Below the pieces are notes generated by a model. The model was given only the letters and a program-made list of their open reading frames with translations. It had not been told where the DNA came from and ran no database searches. Positions 1 through 8,502 of a DNA stretch of 64,000 bases are shown here, one piece after another. Position 1 is the first letter of the stretch. Each line of letters begins with the position of its first letter. This DNA comes from Indibacter alkaliphilus LW1 (GTDB lineage Bacteria; Bacteroidota; Bacteroidia; Cytophagales; Cyclobacteriaceae), in contig NZ_ALWO02000037.1 of NCBI RefSeq assembly GCF_000295935.2, positions 336,259 through 400,258 on the forward strand, given 5' to 3'. The position numbers were made by a program, and so were the translations under genes.

Positions 1-584
1 ACCTGAATGAAAACAAAGTCTCTATTTGGGATGAATGGGCCGATGAAAACGGGGACTTAGGACCGGTATATGGATACCAGTGGAGACATTGGCCTGATGG
101 AAAAGGAGGTGAAATAGATCAGATCAAAAACCTCATCCATCAGATCAAAACTAAACCTGACAGTAGAAGACATATCGTAAGTGCCTGGAATGTGGCTGAT
201 GTAGACAATATGGCTTTGCCTCCTTGCCACACCATTTTTCAATTTTATGTGGCTGATGGCAAGCTTTCTTGCCAGCTATATCAAAGAAGTGCTGATGTAT
301 TCCTGGGTGTCCCCTTCAATATTGCTTCTTATGCCCTTTTCACGATGATGGTAGCCCAGGTGTGTGGGTTGGAGCCTGGGGAATTTGTACATACTTTCGG
401 GGACGCCCACTTGTACAGCAATCATCTGGACCAGGCAAGACTGCAACTCAGCCGAGACCACAGACCATTGCCCACCATGAAAATCAATCCTGAGGTGAAG
501 GATATTTTTGATTTTAAATTCGAAGACTTCGAACTGGCCAATTATGATCCACATCCACATATCAAGGCTGCAGTGGCTGTTTAA
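1..584 (+). CDS. thyA: Thymidylate synthase (3' part, cut by window edge)
   Basis: This is the C-terminal ~193 residues of thymidylate synthase, which methylates dUMP to dTMP using methylene-tetrahydrofolate in the cytoplasm. The open frame runs in from the left edge (first full codon at base 3) to TAA at 582-584. Visible family signatures are the RRHIVSAWN arginine stretch, the catalytic cysteine in [11 protein letters not shown], the dUMP-binding [19 protein letters not shown] stretch and [10 protein letters not shown]. The protein ends in the family-typical [10 protein letters not shown] tail (usually PTIKMEMAV-like), so the 3' end is intact. The next gene converges on it, with only one base between the two stop codons and no hairpin terminator. 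The start and upstream neighbours lie outside the window. Confidence 0.97.
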   Translation, partial: LNENKVSIWDEWADENGDLGPVYGYQWRHWPDGKGGEIDQIKNLIHQIKTKPDSRRHIVSAWNVADVDNMALPPCHTIFQFYVADGKLSCQLYQRSADVFLGVPFNIASYALFTMMVAQVCGLEPGEFVHTFGDAHLYSNHLDQARLQLSRDHRPLPTMKINPEVKDIFDFKFEDFELANYDPHPHIKAAVAV

Positions 585-585
585 A

Positions 586-1404
586 CTATTCAAAAAGATT
601 CAACAGCTCGAAAGGCAGTCCCTCTACATTGAATCGGCTGCCTTCGATTTTTTCCACCAAACTGATTCCGGTCACATTGGAAACGAAAACAAGGTCTGCC
701 TTCAAAATATCCTCTTTTTTATACAAACCTTGTTCCACAGGCAATTTCATTTGCTTCAGTTGAGTTAAAATCACATTTCTGCTTACTCCATCTATACATG
801 AAGCCTTGAGGGAGGGGGTGAAGTACTTTCCGTCTGTCTTCCAAAAAATATTGGATGCTCCGGCTTCTGAAATATGACCTTCATGATCCAATAAAATAAC
901 ATCATCAAGCCCTCTACGCTTTCTTTCAAGATTAGCCAACACATAAGGCAGTGCACTCAGCGTTTTGCAATGAGTAAACGGGGTTGGGAAAAGTTGAACA
1001 TCTTTGGCAAAGGCAATATTTTCTTTAATAGGTTCAGGCTTTGAAAATGATCTGACTTGAATAGACTCCAAAATAAGATTTTTCTCAGGCGTATATTTCC
1101 CTTCTCCAGCTCTGAAAATATTCCACCGCATCCTAAGTACAGAGTTCTTGGGAAATTTTTCAGAAAACATACTTTCCAATTCTGAAATCTGGGTAAGTCC
1201 ATCCCTCTCCAACTCCAAAACCTTACAAGAAGTCATTAGCCTCCTTTGATGAAACTCTTTGAACATAATTTCACCATTCTTAAAAACCATTGTTTCAAAA
1301 ATCCCATCACCGAATAAAAACCCCCGGTTATGAAAATCACAGGGCTCACTGCTCCAAGTTCCCGATTGAGATTTAAAAAAAGAAACTGTCTCACTGACGT
1401 ACAT
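586..1404 (-). CDS. Class IV aminotransferase, aminodeoxychorismate lyase / BCAT-like
   Basis: A 272-residue PLP fold-type IV enzyme. The family includes PabC (4-amino-4-deoxychorismate lyase, giving p-aminobenzoate for folate), branched-chain aminotransferases and D-amino-acid aminotransferases. Visible signatures are the N-terminal RGFLFGDGIFETM, the putative PLP lysine K147 in HCKTLSALPYVLAN, the ISEAGASNIFW segment (E180) and the GVSRNVIL phosphate-binding region. A separate full-length ilvE lies at 31.5 kb and this protein is shorter (272 versus 355 residues), so a PabC-type role is the better guess. Convergent thyA next door is a folate-dependent gene, but the opposite strands argue against one operon. 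Class is certain; substrate is inferred. Confidence 0.8.
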   Translation of the reverse strand: MYVSETVSFFKSQSGTWSSEPCDFHNRGFLFGDGIFETMVFKNGEIMFKEFHQRRLMTSCKVLELERDGLTQISELESMFSEKFPKNSVLRMRWNIFRAGEGKYTPEKNLILESIQVRSFSKPEPIKENIAFAKDVQLFPTPFTHCKTLSALPYVLANLERKRRGLDDVILLDHEGHISEAGASNIFWKTDGKYFTPSLKASCIDGVSRNVILTQLKQMKLPVEQGLYKKEDILKADLVFVSNVTGISLVEKIEGSRFNVEGLPFELLNLFE

Positions 1405-1571
1405 AATTTTGTTCGATTTCGTACAGATTTGAGTTTTGAATAAATGTTGATTGGTTAAAAATAATTAAAACTTTAAGATTTTATCTACTGAATAAGGCAA
1501 TTGGTCGATAAACATAGAGTCCAAAGAAATATATTGTTACTTTTAGCACACTAATTGAAAAAATTGGATCT

Positions 1572-2249
1572 ATGGGAACAAAAAGTAGTGTTTTTGACAT
1601 GATCGGCCCCGTGATGATAGGACCTTCTTCATCGCATACAGCAGGTGTGGTAAGAATTGCCAGAGCTGCAATTAAGGTTCTGGGGGGCATTCCTGAAGAA
1701 GCAGTAATAACTTTTTACAACTCCTTTGCAAGAACTTATGAGGGTCATGGAAGTGATCTAGCTATTTTAGGTGGTTTGTTGGATTTGAAAACCGATGATT
1801 CTAACATCAAGAAATCGTTTGAGCTGGCCAAGGAAAAGGGCCTGAAGTACACTTTCAAATCCATAGGTAATGCTTCAGTGTACCATCCAAATACCATTAA
1901 ACTAAACCTGACCAAAAACGGGAGAAAAATAGAAGTTATCGGAGAAAGTCTTGGAGGTGGAATTATCAACATAGCAGAAGTAGATGGATTCCATGCCAAT
2001 TTTTCGGCCCAATCGCATACACTCATTCTGAAAGCCCAGGACATCTCTGGGGCTATTGCTTTTATATCCTCAGTGATAGCTCAGGAAAAAGCCAATATTG
2101 CAACCATGTCCGTTTCCCGTAAAGGGAAAAATGACATTGCATGCCACGTGATTGAAATGGATTCAGGAATTCAACCCATTACCATAGAATATCTAAGGAG
2201 TCTTCCTTGGGTAAAAGAATTGATTTACATACCAGATATAGATTTATAA
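1572..2249 (+). CDS. sdaAB: L-serine dehydratase, beta subunit (ACT domain)
   Basis: A 225-residue beta subunit of the iron-sulfur L-serine ammonia-lyase, which converts serine to pyruvate and ammonia. The N-terminal serine dehydratase beta domain carries the GPSSSHTAG motif (residues 17-25), and the C-terminal ~75 residues form an ACT domain (TLILKAQDISGAIAFISSV...), a likely serine-sensing regulatory module. The alpha subunit with the Fe-S cysteines is often adjacent but is absent from this window, so it must be encoded elsewhere. The TolC gene starts one base after the stop, so the three genes 1572-4908 are probably one transcript despite unrelated functions. A weak -7 like element, TACTTTTA, precedes it near 1537. 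Confidence 0.9.
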   Translation: MGTKSSVFDMIGPVMIGPSSSHTAGVVRIARAAIKVLGGIPEEAVITFYNSFARTYEGHGSDLAILGGLLDLKTDDSNIKKSFELAKEKGLKYTFKSIGNASVYHPNTIKLNLTKNGRKIEVIGESLGGGIINIAEVDGFHANFSAQSHTLILKAQDISGAIAFISSVIAQEKANIATMSVSRKGKNDIACHVIEMDSGIQPITIEYLRSLPWVKELIYIPDIDL

Positions 2250-2250
2250 G

Positions 2251-3594
2251 ATGAAAATTCAATTAAGCATAGGACTGCTCTTGGTCTTTTTTTTCGCCTT
2301 AGACAGTAGCGCACAGTTTTCGGATATCAGTAACCTAGACCTGGAAACCTGCATTGAAACGGCCTTGGAGAATAACCTTCAACTGAAACGTAGCCAGGTT
2401 AATTTGGCCACACAAGAAGCCAATTTGATAGGAAATGTTGGGCAGAGAATCCCAACACTTTCAACCGGAGGGAGCTCAGGTTATAGATGGGGACGTTCCA
2501 TCAACCCTGTGACCAACCTTTTTGAAAACAACCGAATCGGTAACGTCAACCTTTTTGCTAATGCCAACATGACACTTTTTGCTGGCCAACAGATCACAAA
2601 TTCCATCCGGCAGAACAAAGTAGATATTGAAGCAGCCCAATACAATGTATTGGCAACAGAAAACAACATCACACTTGAAGTCATCAACCTTTTCATCAAT
2701 GTGGTCTTTGCCAAGGAGCAGTTGAAAATTGCCGAAAATCAGTTGGGTACTACCAAGGAGCAGTTGATCAATACCACAAAACTTGTGGAAGCCGGCGCTT
2801 TGCCTCTTGCAAACAGACTGGATATTCAAGCTCAAAATGCTACCAATGAGCTGGAAGTGATCAATGCACAAAACAACCTGAGAATTGCAAAACTCAACCT
2901 GGCACAAGCCATGCAGATACCATTCAGAGAAGAATTGGACGTGGTAGCCCCTGAATTAGATCCTGAAAACATCATCATGACTGAAAGGGATGTAGATGAA
3001 ATCTTTCAGGTGGCATTGGAATTGATGCCTGAAATAAGAGCCGCTGAACTGGGAGTGGAAAGTGCAGATTATGGTGTCAGGGTGGCGAAAGCAGGTTATT
3101 ACCCAACCTTAGGAATTGGTGCAAGTGCATTCTCAAATTATGTAGATCAATTTTTCCTAGGTGAGAGAATGGAATTCGGTACGCAGATCAGAAACAACTT
3201 TTCCAATTCAGGAAACATTCAGCTGAATATTCCTATTCTTTCCAATTTCAGAAATAGGGCCAATGTGCAGCGTGCAAGACTACAAAAACGACTTTCTGAA
3301 ATACAAGAAGAAGAATCAAGAAACATCTTGAGGCAGGACATAGAGTCCGCTTATACCAATGCCAACGCAGCAAGACAATCTTTCAGAGCCTCTGAAATCA
3401 GGGTTTCTTCTTTGGAAGAGTCTTTTAGGATTGCAGAGCAACGGTTTGATGCCGGAGCTATCAACTTTGCAGATTACCAATTGGCACAGAATAACTTCTT
3501 CAATGCTCAAGCTGATCTGGTAACATCAAAATACACTTACATTTTCAGAGTAAAAGTTCTGGATTTTTATCTAGGCAACCCACTTAAATTATAA
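2251..3594 (+). CDS. TolC-family outer-membrane efflux protein
   Basis: A 447-residue outer-membrane channel of a tripartite exporter. It starts with a cleavable signal peptide (MKIQLSIGLLLVFFFALDSSAQ is the apparent leader). Two internally similar alpha-hairpin halves follow, rich in the A/N/Q heptads of OEP proteins (LDLETCIETALENNLQLKRS near the start; RFDAGAINFADYQLAQNN near the end), with the usual family length. It sits between sdaAB and the periplasmic adaptor at 3604 with 1-9 base gaps, consistent with cotranscription and a shared export complex. Substrate cannot be read from the sequence. No inner-membrane pump follows. Confidence 0.92.
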   Translation: MKIQLSIGLLLVFFFALDSSAQFSDISNLDLETCIETALENNLQLKRSQVNLATQEANLIGNVGQRIPTLSTGGSSGYRWGRSINPVTNLFENNRIGNVNLFANANMTLFAGQQITNSIRQNKVDIEAAQYNVLATENNITLEVINLFINVVFAKEQLKIAENQLGTTKEQLINTTKLVEAGALPLANRLDIQAQNATNELEVINAQNNLRIAKLNLAQAMQIPFREELDVVAPELDPENIIMTERDVDEIFQVALELMPEIRAAELGVESADYGVRVAKAGYYPTLGIGASAFSNYVDQFFLGERMEFGTQIRNNFSNSGNIQLNIPILSNFRNRANVQRARLQKRLSEIQEEESRNILRQDIESAYTNANAARQSFRASEIRVSSLEESFRIAEQRFDAGAINFADYQLAQNNFFNAQADLVTSKYTYIFRVKVLDFYLGNPLKL

Positions 3595-3603
3595 TAAACA
3601 TCA

Positions 3604-4908
3604 ATGGCAAAGAAAAAGTCTAACAAACTCATCTACATACTCTTAGGTGTTCTTGGAGTAATCATCCTATTTGCAATCATCGGAAAATCTGCCGGTTGGA
3701 TAGGTGGTGAAAAAGAAGTAACTGTAGAAACCAAGAAAGCGGGTAAACTTTCGATTACAGAAAAAGTGAGTGCCTCCGGGGTTATTGAGCCTGAGATTGA
3801 AGTCAAGTTAAGTCCTGATGTAGCAGGAGAGATCATCGAACTCAACGTGATGGAAGGGGATTCTGTGAAAATCAATGATCTATTGGTAAAAATCAGACCT
3901 GACAACTTTATTTCGGCTTTGGACAGAGCACGAGCTAACCTCAACCAAAACCAAGCGAACCTTGCACAGTCCAAAGCAAATTTAAAAAGAGCAGAAGCGC
4001 AATTTGTAAGGGCCGAACTTGAATACAAGCGGAATGAAAAACTTTACAAGGATAAGGTGATTTCAGATGCGGATTGGGAACAAATTCAATCCACTTTCCT
4101 AACGGCACAAAATGACCTTGATGCTGCCGAACAATCTGTTTTGGCTGCAGAATACATCATTAAATCTGCCCAAGCCACCGTCAATGAAGCAGCGGAAAAC
4201 TTAAGATTGACCAATGTTTATTCACCTGTAAATGGAATTGTCTCTAAGTTGTTGGTCGAAAAAGGCGAACGTGTAGTGGGAACACAGCAAATGGCCGGTA
4301 CCGAAATGTTGAGACTTGCTGACCTTTCCAGAATGGAGGTCAGGGTGAATGTCAACGAAAACGACATTATCAGAATCAGTTTGGGAGACACCACATTGAT
4401 AGATGTTGATTCTTATAGTGCTGCCGGAAAAAAATTCAAAGGAGTAGTGACTTCTATTGCCAATTCAGCAAATGAAAAAGCAAGCGCTGATGCAGTTACC
4501 GAATTTGAAGTCAAAATCAGGATTATCAATGAATCCTATCAAGAGTTGATTACAGATAGAAACAGGTTCCCATTCAGACCTGGTATGACCGCAAGTGTGG
4601 ATATCATCACGCAAAGAAAAGATAATATTTTAGCTGTGCCCCTAGCAGCGGTGACGACCAGAGAGGAAGAGACTACTACCAATCCTGACGGCAGTACCAA
4701 ATCAAAAGAGTTGGTCTTTGTCAATGATAACGGAAAAGCAAAAATGATCGAGATCAAGACAGGGATTTCTGACTTTGACAATATTGAAGTCTTGGAAGGT
4801 ATATCAGAAGGACAGGAAATCATCTCAGGGCCATACTTTGTAGTCAGCAGACAATTGAAAGATGGGGATTTGGTAAAAGTGGAAAAGGAGGAGGAGAAGA
4901 AAAAGTAA
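3604..4908 (+). CDS. HlyD/MacA-type periplasmic adaptor of an efflux pump
   Basis: A 434-residue membrane-fusion (adaptor) protein. One N-terminal anchor helix (about residues 9-27) is followed by the barrel-sandwich half ITEKVSASGVIEPEIEVKLSP, a long alpha-hairpin coiled coil (about residues 95-200, rich in NLNQNQANLAQSKANLKRAEAQ-like repeats) and the second lipoyl half LTNVYSPVNGIVSKLLVEKGERVV. A beta-barrel/MP domain ends in a lysine-rich tail. Length and order match MacA-like adaptors working with ABC pumps. The gene follows TolC by 9 bases, and transcription should stop at the hairpin at 4941. A cognate ABC ATPase/permease is not adjacent; the only ABC ATPase in the window is at 30027. 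Confidence 0.92.
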   Translation: MAKKKSNKLIYILLGVLGVIILFAIIGKSAGWIGGEKEVTVETKKAGKLSITEKVSASGVIEPEIEVKLSPDVAGEIIELNVMEGDSVKINDLLVKIRPDNFISALDRARANLNQNQANLAQSKANLKRAEAQFVRAELEYKRNEKLYKDKVISDADWEQIQSTFLTAQNDLDAAEQSVLAAEYIIKSAQATVNEAAENLRLTNVYSPVNGIVSKLLVEKGERVVGTQQMAGTEMLRLADLSRMEVRVNVNENDIIRISLGDTTLIDVDSYSAAGKKFKGVVTSIANSANEKASADAVTEFEVKIRIINESYQELITDRNRFPFRPGMTASVDIITQRKDNILAVPLAAVTTREEETTTNPDGSTKSKELVFVNDNGKAKMIEIKTGISDFDNIEVLEGISEGQEIISGPYFVVSRQLKDGDLVKVEKEEEKKK

Positions 4909-4940
4909 TCAATTCCCGGAGAATTTGAGATTTAATAAGA

Positions 4941-4975
4941 AGCCCTTGTCGAAAATTTCAGACAAGGGCTTTTGT
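4941..4975 (+). terminator. Rho-independent terminator after the efflux genes
   Basis: A perfect 10-bp inverted repeat AGCCCTTGTC / GACAAGGGCT (4941-4950 and 4961-4970) with a 10-base loop is followed by TTTGTTTATT. It lies 32 bases after the adaptor stop, which supports 1572-4908 ending as one transcript. Confidence 0.85.
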
Positions 4976-4988
4976 TTATTGAATTATT

Positions 4989-5609
4989 CTAGAATCCAAT
5001 TTTTTTATTTTTATCAGGCTCCTGATAAACCCTTTCTTTCATGTTGTAAATCTCAGAAACAGACATCGGGCGATCGATTTGAATTCCCAATCCTAATCTT
5101 TCAGAAAGTTTTTTGGCTTTTTCAATCTCCAAATCCTTAAACTCATAATTGGCAATTAATCTTCCTTTCCTGACCAAAGCTTTATCAATATTGGTAATCT
5201 CAGTATTGAATGAACATATCACCTGTATATTTAGAAAATCTGAAAGTAAGCCATCTGAAATATTCAATAAAGATGAGACTGCTGAGGTCCCAGAATTTTC
5301 TCTGTTGGTAATAATATTCTCTGCATCTTCAATGACCAAAATGGTATTGGGATTTGATATAAGAAATTGAACAAAGTCTGGCTGAACGATCTGTGAAGCT
5401 AGATTGGGCGGGAAAAATATTATATTCTTCTTGATTGAGTTTATAAGGTATCTTAAGTAGGTCGTTTTTCCTGTTCCTGGTTTTCCATGAAGCAATAATA
5501 TCCCCTTATCATTTTTTTTATTGAGCCTTTTCTTTATTTGATTGTGAACGTCAGGGAATTCAGGATTATAATTATCTAGAATTTCCAGTTTAGGTTTTAT
5601 AATGGGCAT
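4989..5609 (-). CDS. AAA-family ATPase, P-loop module (probably the C-terminal part of an interrupted gene)
   Basis: A 206-residue AAA ATPase domain. Walker A is GKPGTGKTT (residues 42-50), Walker B is TILVIEDAEN (89-98, acidic pair E94-D95), a sensor-1-like CSFNT follows, and RKGRL holds an arginine-finger-like residue. The first codon (ATG at 5609) follows directly, in the same frame, after the TAA that ends the reading frame at 5610-5825. Residues on both sides of the stop read smoothly (FKLK, stop, MPIIKPKLEILDNYN). From memory, Bacteroidota relatives carry a further N-terminal region before KPKL, so this looks like one gene broken by a nonsense codon, or a coupled pair. The DNA is AT-rich (19 of 60 G+C in 5521-5580). 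Cellular role unknown. Confidence 0.75.
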   Translation of the reverse strand: MPIIKPKLEILDNYNPEFPDVHNQIKKRLNKKNDKGILLLHGKPGTGKTTYLRYLINSIKKNIIFFPPNLASQIVQPDFVQFLISNPNTILVIEDAENIITNRENSGTSAVSSLLNISDGLLSDFLNIQVICSFNTEITNIDKALVRKGRLIANYEFKDLEIEKAKKLSERLGLGIQIDRPMSVSEIYNMKERVYQEPDKNKKIGF

Positions 5610-5825
5610 TTATTTCAGCTTAAAGCCTTCGTCTGTCTTCATCAAGATAGAAATTGTTGACTTTCTCCTCTTTACTATTTTAAAATTTAGTAGCCTTTCC
5701 CTGTAACTATTCACCATATTATCATCAGAATACTTATAATAAATCCTACAGATATCTCTTAAGCAATCAAGGTTAATCATGATGTCCTGTTCCAAAAAAT
5801 CAATAAGGATCAGAGAGACACACAA
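5610..5825 (-). pseudogene. N-terminal fragment of the AAA ATPase, ended by an in-frame TAA
   Basis: An open frame of 71 codons in the same frame as the AAA module downstream, ending in TAA at 5612-5610 with the AAA ATG immediately after. The frame opens after a TAG at 5843. The first usable start is TTG at 5825; a likelier one is ATG at 5780, giving about 56 residues. The text (YRERLLNFKIVKRRKST, MKTDEGFKLK) looks like a small basic alpha/beta domain and runs naturally into the ATPase. If a single gene once spanned both, TAA replaces one sense codon and the extreme N-terminus may also be missing. It could still be a short functional protein translationally coupled to the ATPase. Confidence 0.5.
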
Positions 5826-6025
5826 ACGAAATTTAAAAACCTAAGGACTCAAGCCTTTAAACATAGTTTAATTAATAATATTTATTAGTTAAATTTAATT
5901 TTCATCAAGTAATTATTAGTGAATTTAAAATGGAAGTCAATACATCTTCTTTTTGTTTAAATATATTAATAAGGTCCTTATATTAGATTTTCGTTTCAAA
6001 TAAATCCAAAATTTTCAAAAATTAA

Positions 6026-6856
6026 ATGAATTCAAAAATTATAATAAATTTTTGCCCGACGGGTATGGTTCCCACCAAACAAACAACGGCTAATGTACCC
6101 ATCTCCCCTCAAGAAATTATTGAACAAACCCATGAGGCATATGAGCTTGGAATAACCATTGCTCATTTGCATGCCAGACAAGATGACGGGGTTCCGACGT
6201 ACCAGAAAAATGTATACCAGGAAATATTTGAAGGAGTTCGGAAACATTGCCCGGAATTGATTATTTGTGGTAGCACTTCAGGGCGAAATTTTCCTGAATT
6301 TGAAAAAAGGTCTGCTGTAATTGAGCTTCAACCTGACATGTGTTCGCTCACCCTTTCTTCGCTAAATTTTGCTAATCAGGCGTCAATGAATACACCTGAA
6401 ATGATAAAACGATTGGCAGAAAAAATGCAACAATACGGTGTTGTGCCAGAGTTGGAATGTTTTGATATGGGGATGATTAACTTTGGTCATTACCTAATCA
6501 AGAAGGGGCTCGTCGAAGGGCCTTTCTATTGGAACATTCTTTTTGGAAACATCGCAGGCCTTCAGCCAAAATTTAGCCATATTGGATTGGCTATCAATGA
6601 AATTCCAAATGAACATTATATTGCAATGGCTGGCCTAGGTAGCCATCAATTATCTGTAAATGCAGCGGCCATTGCTCTTGGTTACGGTGTTAGGGTAGGC
6701 ATAGAGGATAATATCTGGTGGGACCATAACCGCAGTAGACATTGTACCAATTTAGAATTGGTAAAGAGAATTCACCAGCTTATCGAAATTCATGGAAAAG
6801 AATTTTATCACCCGAAAGATTTTGGAAATAAAGGTTTTTACAATAGAAAACGATGA
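6026..6856 (+). CDS. Beta-keto acid cleavage enzyme (BKACE / DUF849, Kce-like)
   Basis: A 276-residue TIM-barrel protein of the BKACE family. Members condense a beta-keto acid with acetyl-CoA and cleave it to acetoacetate plus a CoA ester; the founding member, Kce, acts on 3-keto-5-aminohexanoate in lysine fermentation. Zn ligands expected from Kce appear here as H47 and H49 (IAHLHARQDDG) and E227 (VRVGIEDNIWW). The N-terminal IIINFCPTGMVPTK and the GSTSGRNF loop also fit. Its stop overlaps the next start by 4 bases (ATGA), and a glycosyltransferase follows, so a role in making or modifying an unusual sugar or acyl donor is more likely than lysine catabolism. No other lysine-fermentation gene is present. 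Substrate is inferred only. Confidence 0.85.
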   Translation: MNSKIIINFCPTGMVPTKQTTANVPISPQEIIEQTHEAYELGITIAHLHARQDDGVPTYQKNVYQEIFEGVRKHCPELIICGSTSGRNFPEFEKRSAVIELQPDMCSLTLSSLNFANQASMNTPEMIKRLAEKMQQYGVVPELECFDMGMINFGHYLIKKGLVEGPFYWNILFGNIAGLQPKFSHIGLAINEIPNEHYIAMAGLGSHQLSVNAAAIALGYGVRVGIEDNIWWDHNRSRHCTNLELVKRIHQLIEIHGKEFYHPKDFGNKGFYNRKR

Positions 6857-7500
6857 AATCTACCAAACTACTAGGTATATCTAAGGATACCAGCACAATC
6901 CTTTTTGATATGTTTCAAGAGATATATGGTATTTCAAGATTTGAATTCTTTATCAATCAAGAGCAGTATTTAGAACCTTTTATGCCTGTTCTTCAATATT
7001 CTTATGAAGCTCATCCGATGAATTCATACTCGGAAATTTCAGGTGCTGTCTTTTTTGGAACATCAGGAGCTTCTAATAAGAGAGCTATTTTTGATTACTT
7101 CTTTTCTGAATTTCAGGTTGATAAAGAAAGATATCAACAATTGGTTCACCCTACAAGCTATTTGGCACTTTCATCAAAATTGGAAAAAGGAGTACTTATT
7201 GAACCAAAAACTGTAATAGGATCTCAATCTTCCATAGGATTTGGGGTATTTGTAAAAAGAGGGGCCTCAATAGGCCATCATAATTCCATTGGGGATTTTA
7301 CTGATATTAACCCAGGAGCCGTTCTATCAGGAAAGGTTAATGTCGGTCCGGGCTGCACTATAGGGTCGGGAGCAGTTATCAAAGACAATATAAATATTGG
7401 AGCAAACACAGTTATCGGTATTGGAAGTGTGGTTACCAAAGACATTCCTGCTAATTGCATAGCTTTTGGAAACCCTTGTAAAGTAGTCAAAGAAATTTAA
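6853..7500 (+). CDS. NeuD/PglD-like sugar O-/N-acyltransferase (left-handed beta helix)
   Basis: A 215-residue hexapeptide-repeat acyltransferase. The N-terminal ~110 residues resemble the nucleotide-sugar-binding part of NeuD/PglD enzymes. From about residue 118 the I/V-G-x-x hexapeptide repeats begin (VLIEPKTVIGSQSSIGFGV), continue through the catalytic-type histidine pair in SIGHHNSIGDFTDINPG, and close with the family tail FGNPCKVVKEI. The enzyme would acylate an amino- or hydroxy-sugar from an acyl-CoA. The BKACE overlapping it upstream makes CoA esters, so it could supply or tune the acyl donor (inference). It is translationally coupled on both sides, 4-base overlap upstream and 1-base gap downstream. 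Confidence 0.85.
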   Translation: MKSTKLLGISKDTSTILFDMFQEIYGISRFEFFINQEQYLEPFMPVLQYSYEAHPMNSYSEISGAVFFGTSGASNKRAIFDYFFSEFQVDKERYQQLVHPTSYLALSSKLEKGVLIEPKTVIGSQSSIGFGVFVKRGASIGHHNSIGDFTDINPGAVLSGKVNVGPGCTIGSGAVIKDNINIGANTVIGIGSVVTKDIPANCIAFGNPCKVVKEI

Positions 7501-7501
7501 C

Positions 7502-8347
7502 ATGGAATATCTTGGGTCCGATAAGCCAATATCTAAAATCCAACCTACTGTATCTGTTTTAGTTTCGACTTTTCAACATGTAGATTTCATATCAACCTGT
7601 CTTGATAGCATTCTCAGCCAAAAGACTGATTTCGCATTCGAAATTATTGTAGGAGAAGATGCCAGCACTGATGGAACCCGTGCGATATGTATTGAATATG
7701 CAGAAAAACACCCAGATAAAATTCGTCTTTTTTTAAGAAAAGAAGAGGATAAAATCTTCATAAAAGGAAAAAAGGTTGGCAGATTTAACCATTTAGAAAA
7801 TTTCAAGTGTGCTAGAGGCAAGTACATAGCCTACTGCGATGGAGATGATTATTGGATAGATGAAAACAAACTTCAGCTTCAATTTGATTTGATGGAAAAA
7901 AATCCTGAAGCGAACTTATGTCTGACAAACACTTTACTAGAGAAATCCTCAGGGGAAAGTGCAAAACCGTTGGTTGACACCTTTTCCATTAAATCCCCAA
8001 AGGAACTTAGAAATGTTGCCTATCTCGGACATATTTCAAGCTGGTTTTTTAAAAACGATATGAATGATTTTTTAAAAAATAAGGTAACAAGAAAAGCCCC
8101 TGTAATGGATGTAATATTGTTTGTTTATCTAAAAAACCGTGGCAAAGTAATATCAACACCTGAAACCACCTCATTCTACAGGTATAATAGAAATGGTTTA
8201 TATCGGCTTAAATCAGTAAAGAAAGTTCACATGGAAAGATTTACCCTCAATTGGCTGATCTTTATTTACCTTCACAGGAACCCTGCTCTATTTCTAAGAA
8301 ACTTCACTTATCTCCTCTGGAGATATTATTTGAACTTTATAAAGTGA
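7502..8347 (+). CDS. Family 2 glycosyltransferase
   Basis: A 281-residue GT-A fold glycosyltransferase (GT2). It begins with the nucleotide-binding strand VSVLVSTFQHVDFISTCLDSIL, continues with EIIVGEDASTDGTRAI, and has the metal-binding DxD-type signature YCDGDDYWID near residue 118. The basic, hydrophobic C-terminus (LFLRNFTYLLWRYY) may sit against the membrane. It ends a three-gene cassette with the BKACE and the NeuD-like acyltransferase. No polymerase, flippase or nucleotide-sugar gene is nearby, so the unit more likely decorates an existing surface glycan than builds one. Acceptor and donor are unknown. Confidence 0.88.
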   Translation: MEYLGSDKPISKIQPTVSVLVSTFQHVDFISTCLDSILSQKTDFAFEIIVGEDASTDGTRAICIEYAEKHPDKIRLFLRKEEDKIFIKGKKVGRFNHLENFKCARGKYIAYCDGDDYWIDENKLQLQFDLMEKNPEANLCLTNTLLEKSSGESAKPLVDTFSIKSPKELRNVAYLGHISSWFFKNDMNDFLKNKVTRKAPVMDVILFVYLKNRGKVISTPETTSFYRYNRNGLYRLKSVKKVHMERFTLNWLIFIYLHRNPALFLRNFTYLLWRYYLNFIK

Positions 8348-8502
8348 ACACTTTAGTAAACTCCATGCTACCCCCAATTCTAATAATCAAGTAGTATTTT
8401 ATTTTCTAATATTCAACCTAATGGAAAACAAAAGACAGCACGCAGGTCGTAGGAGTTTGCTATCCATCCCTTTGGCAATAAATAAAATAGATATTTAAAC
8501 AA

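Noticed and set aside
8348-8502. Small gene from ATG 8421 (25 codons) between the GT2 and maf genes
   Set aside because: Short, no ribosome-binding or terminator context, and no recognisable sequence. Probably chance.
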